Positions 48,099 to 60,348 of a stretch of 64,000 nucleotides of DNA are shown here, piece by piece. Position numbers and translations under genes: made by a program. The stretch is from Volutella citrinella (Eukaryota > Ascomycota > Sordariomycetes > Hypocreales > Nectriaceae). The stretch lies in assembly GCA_034401135.1 (NCBI GenBank), contig JAWZSP010000006.1:3720001-3784000 (forward strand). Direction: 5' to 3'. The notes beneath the pieces were generated by a model. That model had not been told where the DNA came from. It worked only from the letters and a program-made list of their open reading frames with translations, and searched no databases. Positions within the stretch are counted from its first letter, which is position 1, and the number at the start of each line of letters is the position of its first letter.

Positions 48099-49927
48099 AC
48101 GTCAGATTGAGCTGGCTGCATCAATGCCTCGTGCTCCAAATTCTCCGGGCCAGCGGATGGGTTGCTAGACTGCTGCTAGTTTCTGTCTGCACGACGACGT
48201 CGACAACGACTTGCAAAGGAACGAGCCGCACCACGACGCCCGTTTGGCGCACCAGGCAATCACCGGCAAGGTAATTCGCAGATCAACGCTTCACTGCCAA
48301 GAAATAGAAAGCGCAAACTTTGAGCCTGGAACGGGGGCATGCAGCCAGGGAGGGCCGCTAGGGCCGGAAGAGAACTGGTGTGCCAGGCCCGACATGCACT
48401 ACCGCGCAAGCCAATATACCGGGGCTTGGCCGCATGCCTCATGGGGGGGACACATCCCTGGAATGAAACAACAGAGCGACGCCACTTGTGCGCAGCGGAC
48501 ATCTACTTCCTTGCTTGGCTCGGCGCCCAGAGAGATCCCGTCTTCCCGCCCTGGGCACAGCAAGTAACAGGCTCTGGGCGATATCGGCCAAGGAAGCCCA
48601 AGGCTTGCGTTCCGTCCATGCGCTGCATGGTTCCGCGAGCCGACCGTTGCCCAGATGCCTGGCAGATTGCTGGGCGATTTCAGCCAAGAAAGCTTCGCTG
48701 TCTCGGCGGAACCCGACTCTGGGAAGGGGTTCAAGACATGCCCTGTCGACTCGCGACGGCCGGCCCAGCACCCCAAGATTGGTTTTCTGCTGGCGGCATC
48801 TCTGGACCGCACCTGGGGCACGCTTATCTTGGCACTCAAGAAAAAAACGGGGCATTCAGAGAGAGTCCACAACCTTACAAAGAAGAATACAATTAGGCTT
48901 ATTGGGGGGAAGGGGAAAGAGGGGTGAGGCGACTGGGCTGTGTGGGCACCTCGTTCCGTGTTCCACAAAGTCCCATCACATCACTTGGAGCATAGACTTC
49001 CCGAGGCGGCGACTTTTGTGGCGGCGGCAACACATTTCTTCCCAGGCGGGGAGCCGGGCGTTACGTCGTGTTGTGCGAATTTTTTTTCTACACACACTCA
49101 CCCCTATGTCGCTCTTTTGACTGTGTTCACCTGTACTTACAGCCCCCTTTGAGAGGAGCACAGATGCGAGGCCTCGCCCGTCCCTCTGTACCCCATCTGA
49201 CGGTCGGTTTCCCCGCCTAAAAAAGGCTTGCCTTGGTGGAGAAAAAGGTCTGTGTGCTGGTGGATGCCCTCGAAGACAGGGAACAAGGACTCGCGCTATT
49301 ACAGAGGCGCTTACGCCGGGGGTCGTATTGGAGGCGGGGAATTGCTAATGACATGGGGCCGGGGCTAGAGGCTTGCAGGATGACTCGAGGCGTGAGCGCC
49401 AGGTGGGGGAAAGATCCAAGACAGAGAGGCGGCCTGGAGAGATTGGAGAGAGTCTCCGCCACCCTCCCAACAGTCGGAGCTGAGGCCCTGGCTCGCTTGG
49501 AGTGGCACGCCCCCCTCCAGCCCACCCCTCCCCCTTGAGCATGGATCCGTAATCCATTATCCATGGGAGGGGATGGGAGGGGAGGGGGGAGGAAGAGGAA
49601 ACTAGGCCTGGGCCACATCTGGGGAAGGGGTGGGTGGAATTTGGGGGCTCACAGATCCGCTCCATCTGTCGAGCTATCACGGCCCCGGATTTCCACTCCT
49701 CTTGCTCGCTGGGCAATTTTGCAATAGTCTGAGCTCCTTCCCCAGGTTTTCCGTCCCAGTCCCTCCTCTCCCTCAGACATACTTAAACTCACCGTCCTCC
49801 CCTCCGTCGATCACTTTCTTTTTCTCTCCATCCCTCTCCAGCTCCTTCAACAACAACCCCTTCTCCTCTCTCTCCTACACCAACAACACAACAACAGAGA
49901 AGAGAGCCACAAGGCATCACAGCCAAG

Positions 49928-51770
49928 ATGCATCACTCAGACGTCAACAACCACACCCAGACGGACGCGTCTTCAATGGAGAAGACCGACTATGAGAAGG
50001 CCGTCTCCATGCACGAGGACACCTCGGATGAGATCTTCGATGCCAAGGCCACTAGCCGTCTGCTGCGCAAGATGGACAGCCACCTCCTGCCCTTCCTCTC
50101 CCTGCTCTATCTCCTATCCTTCCTTGATCGTTCCAACATTGGCAATGCCAAGTTGGCTAAACTGGAGAAGGATCTCAACATGACCGGCAAGTGGGACTAC
50201 AATGTATGTTGAAACAAAGCGCCTTGGCGAAGAAATGCCATCTTGGCGAGATCGATATGGTGTCTAACCCGATGCATAGATTGCCGTGGCTGTCTTCTTC
50301 CCCTTCTATGTCGCCGCCGAAATCCCCTCCAACATCGCCATGAAGCGATTCCGCCCCTCTCTTTGGATCCCCTTCATCATGGTTGTCTGGTCTGCCATGA
50401 CTTGCGCCATGGGTGGTGTCAAGGACTTCGGTGGCCTGCTCGGTGTCCGCATGGCTCTGGGTTTCTCTGAGGGTGGTCTCTTCCCCGGTGTCACCTACTA
50501 GTATGTTACTCCCAGTCGCACCCTGCAACGGGGGCCAGTTTGCTAACCTGTCTACCCCCTTACAGCATCACCATGTGGTACAGGCGCCACGAGTGCGGTC
50601 TCCGAATGGCCATCTTCTTCTCTGCTGCCACTGCCGCTGGTGCCTTTGGTGGTCTGCTTGCCTTTGGTATCGCCAAGATGGACGGCATCGGTAACATCAA
50701 GGGCTGGGCTTGGATCTTCATCCTCGAGGGTCTCCTCACCTTCATCTTCGGTACGTGCCACCGCATCTGCGGCGCCCACTGAATGGATTAGCGCTAACGC
50801 GAGACGTGCAGCTGTCATCGCCTTCTTCGTCATGTACGACTACCCCGACACTGCCAAATTCCTCAGCGACACCGAGCGCAAGGAGGTCGTCCGCCGCCTG
50901 GAAGATGATCGCTCCGTCCTGTCCGACCAGTTCAACTGGCAGTTCATGCGGGATGCCTTCAAGGACTGGAAGATCTGGGTCCACATGTTCATCACTATCG
51001 GCATCTACATCCCTCTCTACTCCATCTCCGTCTTCCTGCCCACCATTGTCCAGGGTCTCGGCTACACCAACGAGATGGCCCAGCTCATGAGCGTCCCCCC
51101 CTACGTCGTCGCCTGTCTCTTCACCATCGGTGGTGGTTTCATGGCCGACAAGCACCGCCAGCGTGGTATCTACATGATTGGCTTCTGCCTCGTCGCGTAA
51201 GTACATGCAAGTCTGTCAAAATACAAGCCCAGTAGAACTAACGGATGGAAATAGCTGCACTGGATTCGCCATTCTCGCCGGCTGCGGCACCAAGCACAAC
51301 GCCGCCCGCTACTTCGCCTGCTTCCTGGTGACCAGCGGTATCTACCCCAACGTGCCCCAGGGTGTCGCCTGGAACGGAAACAACATTGGCGGCTCCCTGA
51401 AGCGTGGTGTCGGAATTGCCATGCACGTCGGATTCGTAAGTCTCATCCTATCCCGCCCGCACGCCGATCACTGCTCGATGGCGCATGAAACTCCGAGACT
51501 AACATTTCCCAGGGTAACCTCGGTGGTGCCATCTCTGGCTTCATCTACCGCGCCGACGACAAGAAGAACGGCTTCGTGTCCGGCCACGCCACCCTCTGCG
51601 GAACCACTGCCATGAGCTGCGTGCTCTGCATCTGCATGACCCTCTACCTGCGCAAGGAGAACGCCCGCCGCGACGCCACCCACAAGGCTCCCACCGAGTA
51701 CACCCGCGCCGAGAAGATTGCCGAGCAGGACCGCGGCGACAACGCCACCTTCTTCCGATACACCGTCTAA
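49928..51770 (+). CDS. MFS permease, anion:cation symporter (TNA1/Dal5-like)
   Basis: A plasma-membrane uptake transporter of the allantoate/nicotinate permease family, 501 residues in six exons: 49928-50203, 50280-50500, 50566-50750, 50812-51196, 51255-51435, 51513-51770. The five introns are 76, 65, 61, 58 and 77 nt, all GT...AG, and the frame closes at TAA. The start has AAG before ATG. The first 45 residues are polar and acidic. Family signatures are visible: LLRKMDSHLLPFLSLLYLLS with FLDRSNIGNAK in helix 1, FFPFYVAAEIPSNIAMKRF, RMALGFSEGGLFPGVTYY, WYRRHECGLRMAIFFSAATA and, late, GIYPNVPQGVAWNGNNIGG. Twelve helices are expected. Likely substrates are small organic anions such as nicotinate, related vitamins or allantoate; which one cannot be told. 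The leader is pyrimidine-rich, typical of a well-expressed fungal gene. Confidence 0.92.
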
Positions 51771-52281
51771 GCGAGCGGACCCGGAGAAAAGGCCTAGATT
51801 TGCGCAGCTGGTTGAAATTTGTTTTATTTATTGCGAAAGCCATATGAGGGAAACTGATTCACGGGAAATATTTTGGGACAAACGCTTATTCTTTGGTTGC
51901 ATACAAAACCTCCATCGAACTTGTATATATGGTGCTCCGAAATGACGGGTATGGGAATTGGGATATTATGGCTCTGGGACAGCTACGCGGGAAACGGGCC
52001 TAGGAGGTCTTACAGATTGGTCACGCCGACTTTGCTCTGTCATTGGATAGACCACTCGCGCAGTGCTCACAAGTTGATATAATGCAAACAGTTTGCACTC
52101 GTATTCATTCTTGAGGGGGTCTCCCTGTGCCTATCTGCGTGCCTGGATCGAGGGTTAACTGGTGGTGTTTGACAATCTGATTATAAAACTGCCTGCGCCT
52201 CTTTCACTTTGTTTCGTATTTTTATGGGGTTTCCGGCAGTCTTGTTCTCGTCCCGCATCACGGACCGTATCCAGGGTCCCT
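51771..52281. other. Convergent 3' flanks
   Basis: About 510 bp between the stop codons of two genes facing each other. AT-rich, with no frame of note; it should hold both 3' UTRs and polyadenylation signals. Confidence 0.6.
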
Positions 52282-52779
52282 CTACAAACAGACGCCCTTG
52301 CATCTTCCCCTCTTATTCTTCTTGCAGCCCTCCTTCTGCCACAGGTAGCACCATTTGCCGCGCTTGCAGTCCTTGTCCCGGTCACACCACTTGAGCTTGT
52401 TGTCCTGCGGGAGGCAGATGCCGGGGGCGTCGCAGGCCATGCCGCAGCCGGTCGGGTTGCGCGGGTCGTCGACGCAGCGGTCATTTGGGTCGTCGCAGTT
52501 GTTGGGCTCGACGGTGAAGCCGCCGCAGGGCTCGTAGCCGTTGCGGAAGATGCAGGTGCCGTAGCAGGACTCGGTCGAGGCGCAGTCGGCGGCAGGGTTG
52601 GGCAGGCAGATCATGTCGCCGGGGCAGAGGGGGCGCTCGGGGCCGCACTCGATGTAGTTGTTGGGATAGTTGTTGTAGGCCGGGGGGGTGGGCACGGGAT
52701 AGGCTGGCGTTGGGGGCTTGGGCGAGGTGGCGGCGGCCCAGCCTGCAAGGGCAGTGACGAGGAGACTGTGATACATCAT
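52282..52779 (-). CDS. Small secreted protein with 18 cysteines
   Basis: A single-exon gene for 165 residues. The ATG at 52779 starts a signal peptide (MMYHSLLVTALAGWAAA); the longer upstream frame is rejected because it runs through a DNA tandem repeat and has no second protein-like part. The mature protein begins with a Pro/Tyr-rich stretch (PPTPAYPVPTPPAYNNYP), then carries 18 Cys in about 120 residues, including GPERPLCPGDMICLPNP, CGGFTVEPNNCDDPNDRC, PTGCGMACDAPGICL and a basic end, WCDRDKDCKRGKWCYLW followed by Lys/Arg and CKGVCL. An even Cys count suggests nine disulfides. Related small secreted proteins with the CGMACDAPGIC block occur in other filamentous ascomycetes; none that I know has an assigned function. 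It could be a wall or effector-like protein. It converges with the permease. Confidence 0.78.
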   Translation of the reverse strand: MMYHSLLVTALAGWAAATSPKPPTPAYPVPTPPAYNNYPNNYIECGPERPLCPGDMICLPNPAADCASTESCYGTCIFRNGYEPCGGFTVEPNNCDDPNDRCVDDPRNPTGCGMACDAPGICLPQDNKLKWCDRDKDCKRGKWCYLWQKEGCKKNKRGRCKGVCL

Positions 52780-52800
52780 GATGGGATATGGGCCGGAGCG

Positions 52801-52855
52801 GATGTGATGATTGATGTGATGATTGATGTGATGATGTGATGAGTTGATTGATGTG
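52801..52855 (+). repeat. Tandem repeat, 12-bp unit, in 5' leader
   Basis: About 4.5 imperfect copies of GATGTGATGATT, beginning 22 bp upstream of the ATG of the 18-Cys secreted protein and so probably inside its 5' UTR. On the transcribed strand it reads as CATCACATCAAT repeats and contains no ATG. Confidence 0.8.
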
Positions 52856-54550
52856 CTCTGTTGTCGGCTTGCAGCAGTCTTATGTAGCACAGAGACAGCA
52901 TCACGGAACCTTGGAACCCAGCCAATGCCAGAGACATGCAGCGTCGTGAGGCTTGGGGCCGTCCAAAGAGGCTTTTGGGAATTGGGAGCACGGCTTGCCG
53001 TGTCTTGGAATAACACCGAGAGCCCTGCTGGAACTTGGGAGCCATCCTCAGCTGAAGGGCTGACTGGAACTAGCAAAAAAAAAAGACAATTAATTGCATG
53101 CATCCCCAAAGCAAAGCCCATCTCGTATTCCCTCCGGCTCCGGCTGGCTGACTTCCATCTCGTCCGACACTGCCGTGCAACCACGAGTGCGACCTTCTCA
53201 GCCGCCTGCCAGTGTTTGGAGCCGGGACGGGCACGATGCAATATCACGACAGGACAAATGACATCTGAAGTCGACGGGCAGCCGCGTGAGACAGCGGCCC
53301 GACAAACACTTGGTCGGGTCGAGCTGGAAGCAATCGATGAGGGAACTCGCCCGCCTTGCCAATTCCCGACATCCGAAACGCTTCTATTCTGGGGCCTCTG
53401 GCACGCAAGCATGGCAAAAGTGCTCCCTCTTCTACGACCCGTGATGTCGACTGCAATTGCATTCCTGAGCGAGACTGGCTCGTTGCTCTGCGTCATTGGC
53501 ATTCTGATCTGCCGTTGGTGTTATTTTTCCGACAAAGATATCCAACAGAGGCTAAAAATAGTGTGAATCAGATGGTCTCTCGTCATTGTCTGTCCCTAAT
53601 AACTGCTCCGGTCCTCCCTCGGCGAGGGCTAAAAATGCTGCGAATGACGCCCCGTGTAGAACCGGCACACAACACTACACGTGCTCAATGCAAGATTCCT
53701 CGCCTTGTAAAGTGCTGGCATTCAAATTCCAAGTTCTAATAATAGTGCAGCCGTGAGTGCAGAGTGCTGTGAAGCTGGTGAGGCTGACTGGTTTGCATTG
53801 CTGTGGAAAAAGACATCGGAATTGTGTTCTTTTTTCTCCAATGTATAATTGGCTCCCCGAGTGTCATCCAAGACGTTCCCATGGTAGAAATGTTCAAGCC
53901 TGACAGATCTCTTGTTATTTTTAGCAAGATGAAACCTTGTCAAGACTCCAGTCGGAGGGCCATTCCGTAGAATAATCTGTTCTCATGTATGACCGCCTCT
54001 GGAGATGTGAATGAGCCCAATCGTCTCCCAGAGAAGCTGATTTTGCTGTGTAGTCGATCTCTGCCCGTGCCGTCCGAGGTGGGTATGCACCCGCCAGCCC
54101 AATAGCATCACGGAGCAGATCCCCCGTCAGCACCAAAGTCCAATGTCGCGCAGCCGTATGTCCGGGAAGTCGATGCCGTGTCGGGTTCCATCGACATTTG
54201 TCCGCCAAATGGGAGCACCTCCCTCGAGCCAACTCGGCCGCATGTCAGCAATTATCCAGCGCCAACACACCTCGAAACCGCCTCGTCGCTGCCGTGGCGC
54301 TCCAATGGGAGAAATGGCGTAGAGCCGACGCCGCCTCAGCACACCCCCCCAGGGACCTGAAACACACATGCGAGATGCGCATCTGAGCTTGCCCAACAGG
54401 GCATGACGGCCGAGGAACCTTGTGATGCCGTAGTCCGTATTCTTAAGGCGGAGGGCGTGGCTTCATAAGCGTCAGCCAAGCCAAGGATGGACGTTGCGGG
54501 CGTCATCAATCTCCAAAGGGCCCCCATGCGACCGGTGATGGCTGCCAAGC

Positions 54551-54588
54551 AGAGCCAAGTGTAGCCAAGTGTAGCCAAGTGTAGCCAA
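54551..54588 (+). repeat. Tandem repeat, 10-bp unit
   Basis: Four copies of GTAGCCAAGT (the first begins AG instead of GT, the last is cut short). Non-coding. Confidence 0.85.
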
Positions 54589-55361
54589 TCTCAGACCCCC
54601 GGCCCAACTCTATGCCGTTGGTCTTTTCCATGTGGGAGCATCAAGATCAGCGGTGTTGGATGCGACATACCGGTCTTGAATACTCCCTCGTCCCAACGAC
54701 TTGATGCGCGCAGATTGGCGGAACATGATCTGACCGGGACAGCCCCCCGGTCGCGGCCAGGCAGTCTGTGGTTAGGCTGTCGAACCCCAAATGGCCGCTT
54801 TCTCCAACTTCTGCAGGGCTTCCCCGCAGTTGAGAAGAGAGTCACTGTACACGCACAACACCGACCGGGGGTGCTCGACGTCGACCAAGCCCTCCTCGGC
54901 TAGCAGAAGAAGGCGATCAGCATTGCTTCTCGGCGAAATTCTAGCGCGATGCAACCAGCCCTGGCCACCACATACGCTACCGGATTCCAAGCATAACTTA
55001 GCGTTGATGCGACTGAATGCATTGCTGCTCGGATTCAATTGATCCGTCCCAATCGGCATCCCTCGGCGCCGGGTCCCCACTTATCGCCGAAGCACCGGAG
55101 CCGGTTCCCCACAGAGTCTTCCATTGGCGCCGACCGACGATGCGTCTGATGGTCCCCGTGGCGGCACTGCCCTACACGGAGATGCCGTACCGGCGTACCG
55201 GGTCTCTCCATCTCTCTCTCTCGCCCCTTCCCGTGCGGCGCGCCAGCCGTCGAGGCACCTCGCTCTCCCGAATGAGTCCCCCTCACGCCTCTACCACTGG
55301 ACGCGCCGTATTTTTTGTTCAGCCCACCGATTCAATGTCGAGCGCGCTCCAAAGACTGCCG

Positions 55362-55761
55362 TGAAGCGTTCGCCTGATTGGTGTGCGCGTCGGAACCCTT
55401 GGGCGACGTACAGAAACCGGCGCTGCCGCCATGCTTCCACTGAGACGACGAATCTAGAATGTCCTCAGCGCCCTTGCCCGCCGTTATTCCAACGCCGAGG
55501 CACGGAAGATTGCGGCTGGGAGCAACGCTCACGCCATCGGACTCGGGTTGGTCGAGAACTCGCCCAGAGCGGTGACGCTTGCAGATTGGTGTAGTCACAG
55601 GCCCATCTGACAACGGCGTCGTTCGGTAGGCTGCGAATGAGCTACAGGAAGGGCTCGCCAGGGCCGAGCGCATGCCTGTGGCCGTGAATTGTGAGTACGA
55701 GTTGCGTCTTAAACCCGAAGCCGCAGCCGAGGGCATCGATATTGACTTAGCTGTGTCCTAG
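55362..55761 (+). pseudogene. Possible decayed coding stretch, unrecognised
   Basis: Two plus-strand frames read like coding sequence but are broken. One (55365-55607) begins after TGA at 55362, is cut by TAG at 55455, and includes NAEARKIAAGSNAHAIGLGL and VENSPRAVTLADW with GC-rich third positions. The other (55576-55761) is cut by TAG at 55627 and includes NELQEGLARAERMPVAVNCE and LKPEAAAEGIDIDLAVS before a TAG. The stops are of the kind made by C-to-T change (CAG to TAG, CGA to TGA). Against this, a 134-codon minus-strand frame (55736-55332) is uninterrupted over the same bases. I recognise no family in either, so this may be chance. Confidence 0.2.
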
Positions 55762-58700
55762 TTCGTGCTCGCATAGCTGGCGGATCGAACGATGGGGTGA
55801 AATCGCCCTGCCAGATCTGCCGACTGTTAGAAACAAGACGAACCAATGGCGCAAACAAGGCTTACCTAATTACGATACAAAAAACACGGCTGAGAACCAT
55901 CCATGGCCAGGGCATTACGGCAACATCCTAGACGTACCTGCTGTTTCGAATCCTGCGAGTTTGCCAGTCGAGCATCCATCTTAGCAACCCTGCCTGGGCA
56001 CCAACCAAGAACAGCGTCGGCCGCCTACCAGCTGGACACTGCATCGTGAAACTCGTCAAGAGCATCGCGCGACGAAATATGGTCAACACCGTGCCCTTTG
56101 AATGACCGCCCCGCCAGTGTTGCGACTATTCGCTCTCGAAACGGCCAAACTTGATGAGCACCACCCTTGGTTCGATAGTTGAGGCTCTTGGCGGCATTCC
56201 GCCCCGCCTTTGGGATTCCGTGACAACCCATTAATCTGGATCTTGGTGCTCTTGCTCCAAACTGGGCGGGCCTTGACGTCTGAAATAGGGCGGCCGCCCA
56301 CGGGATGGCATTGTTCGTGTGTGGGGCTTCGAGGTTGGGGGGGATCCTCCCGAGCGGTTGGAGAAACCACGTTTGAAACAGGCACGCGCACCAGGAACCA
56401 AATTTAGATTATCAATAAGTGACTGAGCGACCCAGTTACTCGGAACCCGGACATTTATTACATGACTTGACGGCAATGGCAAGTGTTGAGTGGGGACCTG
56501 CTTTGGTGCACCGGTTTCGCAAGGTATTCACGCCTTGACCTCGCGATCCTTTGGCGCTTTCAAACTATTGGATCGAACGGTTAACTTGGCAAAACCACTA
56601 ATAATAAATGCTCTACGCTCTCGGTTTGATCTTGGCTGGCGGGTCTTTGGAGCCCCATCCGCAACTCCCCGCCAAAGTTCCACTCCGACAATCGCAGGGT
56701 TAGGTCAACGAGCATCAATCTGCGACACTTTCTCTTGGTAAGGCGAAGAATAGTCTGTGATACATGACTCGCGACTTGGTCCCGCCAGAGAGGTGTCGTT
56801 CATTTTGCCGACATGCTGGCCAGGCGGATTAAGCCGCCCCATGCGAGCATCCTGTCAAGTTCTTGTGCCTTCCTAGTCGTCGTGATGAACATGTTTCTAA
56901 AAATGATATACCACGCCCACCATTACAGAGATAAACTTGAAACAAACTATAGCAATAAGTGGACTAGATCAGGGCGAGTACAAGGGCCGAGTTGTTGCAG
57001 GAACGAGGCTTCTTTCTGCGAGGGCGGACACACTGTGGTGCAGACCCGGCCGATGCGCAACTGCTGCGCGAATTGACCAATGGTGCAAGAACCTCTGAAT
57101 GGATGACATGGGGTTTTGAAAGCCTCGCTCGTGCTGACGAATGCCTAATGCTTCCAACCAAGGGGCTCGACGACGTGACAAGCGGACGAGGACATCGGAT
57201 AACAGACCCTTCGTGAAGAATAACAATGATGTTCTGTTTTCATTCTTCCGTCTGGCCTGAGCGGCTTTAATTGTAATTCTCAGCAGCACGTGCCCTCCAT
57301 TCTCTTGCTGTTGGCTGAATGAGCGCACAGTGTTGAAGCAGCATCACCCGGCTGAGTGGTGGTGGCCTCAATATGCGGACTCGTTTCTGCAAGCCGCTGG
57401 ACATGCAGCCAATAGCAGAAGGCGTCGTAATCCCGGGCCACGACATTAGCGACTCTGGCACGCCATGAAACGCTCGGTGCCAAAGTCCTGCGTCCCGGTG
57501 CATCGCATCAGTCCAGTATTATTAACCACTGTAGCGGTCGGCGTCGGTGCACCCGCCGCTGCCACGTTTGTTTGCAGCCCTCTCCTTTAGCCTCCGGCCG
57601 TGCCCCCGGACAGCGGCCACTCAGGCCGGAGGGGAAAGGTTGACCCCTGGAGGATGGGCGTTTCAGAGTCGTCCGTGGGGCGCCGCCACCAGTTGCGTTG
57701 GCCCCATCCCGACTGTCTGGCTCGGTTGATGGCCGTTGCACGACGTCTTGTGTCCCCAATGTATTTCTAATTCTCTCTCAGTCTCTCGCTCAATGACCCG
57801 GGAATTCACTGCAGGACGCGCGGCCTGAGTTCAGCCCCAGAATCGTCCAGGAGCCGGACCTGTCACGATAACATCTCAGGTCTCAAGGGTGGTCCCCGGC
57901 AGACGGCCTCGGGGCTCCACGATTGACGTGCGATGTCGTGGACCCAGGCATGCTTCAGCAGACGCGCTCATTGGACCAGCTCGACAAGTGTGGCATTGAA
58001 CCTGCGTCTTGCCGCGCTGATCGACGTCGCTTCCTTCTGCACTCGCAATCACCCCGATCAATGCGATGCCTTCCTCCTCCTGTCCTCGCAGGCTTGCATT
58101 CCCTCCCGGTCCCCGAAAACCAGGGCGCATCCAATGGCAACATCACGCCTGGACGGTGAATGTCATGTTGCATCGGCTGGAGGAGGGATGCCCCTTGCGC
58201 GAATCCTTCTGTGCCTGAGCCGCTGACATGGCTGACCGACATGGTGCCAGTGCACCCGCCGAGTCGGGGTTTGTGGGAGCTCACATGCAAAAATGAGGGC
58301 TTCAAGGCGAGGTCGGCGAGCAGCAGTCACTCGGCGCGCTGTGCTGACCGCGCATAGCATGGCCCAGAGATATCCCCGTCTTACACCGTTGCCACATATT
58401 CCTACGTCAAATTAATCCAAGCAGAGCAAAAAAAAAAGAAACCAATCTCGGTGGAAGCGATCAACTGGTCATTCGTAATGTGCTCTCCATCCCGCCTAGG
58501 CCGACCCGACAAGTTCATCCCTCGCGGCCTTGAAACAGCTGAGGGTATCACCGACATGCACCTCCCTGCGCGCTGAGCAAGCCAGATCCATCCCCAAACA
58601 CGCCCTCTCTGGTGGCCTCTGCCAGACTGCCAATCGGGATGCAGCCCCTGCCTGCGCGCGGCAAGAGAGAATTCCATGGTGCCATCCGCCGCTGCGCCCC

Positions 58701-60083
58701 ATCTTTTCTGTCAGCCCACACATTGAGTCCTACTGCCTACTGGCTGCTATCGCGAAGCACTGTTGAACACCGCCCACGGACCCCATGTCTCTTGTCCCTG
58801 GCGGCCGAGCCCGCTGTCTTGGCCGTGTGTGCCTGGGCAAGAGCCGCCAGAGACTGCTGCTGTGCTGTGCTTTGTGTCTGTGCTGTATGCCTGCACTTGC
58901 TGTTTATTTCATGCAGGTCAGCCATGCCTAAAGAGGCAGTTGTCAGAGGCTCCTGCCGTTGGTCAGCGTCCGACGCTCTGTCACTCAAGTCACACACCTG
59001 CCAAGGCCTGACTTGCCACTTCCCGCCGCCACACTCGTTGGGCTGACCTCTCACGGCCACGCTCTCAACATTGTCCTCTTGAATGGGCTTCTCGTCTTGC
59101 GCGCCTTAGCCCCTGAGGCCTTGAGGGAGCGAAAAATCAGCGCATGCTTTATCGTTTCAGACTGCACCCCCGCTGCAGCCAGCAAGTCTCTCCTCCGTCC
59201 GCAGATGGACCGCCCGCATTGGCATAGCTTTGAACGTGATATCATCCTCTTCTCGACCGAGTTGCAACCACGACCTGGTGCCACGGCAGCACTCCTCGTC
59301 AGTAGGACTCTGTGAGATACACACCTGATGCACGTACAGCATAGCTTAGATGCGGGGAGTTGATGAATCCTTTGATCAGGGCTGGCAGACCGGGGGCATG
59401 GTCGTGTGCCTGTGTGTATGGTGGGCCATGTCCAAGCGGACCATCCACCCGCCGACATGGCAAAGTTCACTGACTGTTGCTCCAGACCAGACCAACAACC
59501 AGCAGGCTTTTTGCGAGTGGCCCTTGTTTCCCCTGATCCTTTCCGAGCGCAGAGGCGTTTCCTGTCGCGCGCATCCTCCTCGATCGAACCCCGTGGCACC
59601 ATGGCCATCGGGGCCTCCCCAGCTCAATGTGCGGCCATGGGGCGGCTCTCCACGCAAGATGCAGCCATATTTTGCAAGTTCGAAACATTAGCCTAGCCTG
59701 TTTCAATCTACATTAGACTTTGGGCTGTTCTTTCTCTCCCCCGGTAGACCCAGGCTCAGGCTACCCCCCGGCAGAGGGATGCCGCCTCAGGTGCCGCTCC
59801 TTGACAAGAGAGTTGGCGATGGCGGATCTGCACGATGCAGGAGCCGGCCAATGATACGCTTCCCCCGCCCAACGCCAGCGCCAGAGGGGGTGCAGGCCCT
59901 CGCGTGGCAGCTGAGCCCATGATTCTCATTCGTGAGTTCATCTTCTGTTCCTGGCCCATCCTTGTCTGGTGTGGGTATGACAGGGAAGCCGCGAGAAGGA
60001 GGGCCCATCGGGTTTGGATGTCGGCGCATTGAATCTCTCCGTGGTTGGACGGGACCGTCTCCTGGATGGCTTCTCGCGTTGGT

Positions 60084-60090
60084 ATAAAGG
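60084..60090 (+). promoter_or_regulatory. TATA box of expansin-like gene
   Basis: TATAAAG, 265 bp upstream of the ATG at 60349, followed by a pyrimidine-rich stretch and a long A/C-rich leader, the usual layout of a strong fungal promoter. Confidence 0.5.
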
Positions 60091-60348
60091 TCGTTGCCTT
60101 CGCTCCACCAACATACATTCTTCTCTATCGCCTTATCGCGCACATTCTCTTTCACCAAACTCTCCCTTCCTTCAAAGAGCGAGCCAGTCTCGAAGAGCTA
60201 GTCTCTCGTGCCGTATCAACACTCATTTTTCACACACAATCACTCAATCACACATCCACAACCACCCAGAGCTAGACTCTGATTCCACTTCTGCATAATA
60301 CCCAAACTTTTTACACATTTTTACGTTACACTCTTGACAACTGTCACG

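Larger units (their letters stand above)
37261..49927. other. 12.7 kb gene-poor interval
   Basis: No gene can be supported with confidence. From 37.5 to 40.6 kb the DNA is comparatively AT-rich; several short frames (for example 38088-38257, 38156-38434, 38563-38805 plus, and 38542-38898 minus) look mildly protein-like, but they disagree in strand and frame and I could not join them by plausible introns. From 40.6 to 49.7 kb it is GC-rich with many overlapping chance frames. A 129-codon frame at 44093-44482 has a good ATG context. Simple repeats are listed separately. The last 250 bp (pyrimidine-rich tracts, then CAACAACA runs) are the promoter and leader of the permease at 49928. Confidence 0.5.
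52780..60348. other. 7.6 kb gene-poor interval
   Basis: Upstream regions of the 18-Cys protein (left) and of the expansin-like gene (right), with no gene I can support between. Frames up to 240 codons exist (52844-53566 plus) but lack motifs and run through the tandem repeat. The stretch 55.36-55.76 kb is listed separately as possible decayed coding sequence. The right 300 bp carry a TATA box and an A/C-rich leader. Confidence 0.5.

Noticed and set aside
52780..53502. N-terminal extension of the 18-Cys protein to 406 residues
   Set aside because: The extension runs through the 12-bp tandem repeat, has no domain, and would bury the signal peptide in mid-protein.
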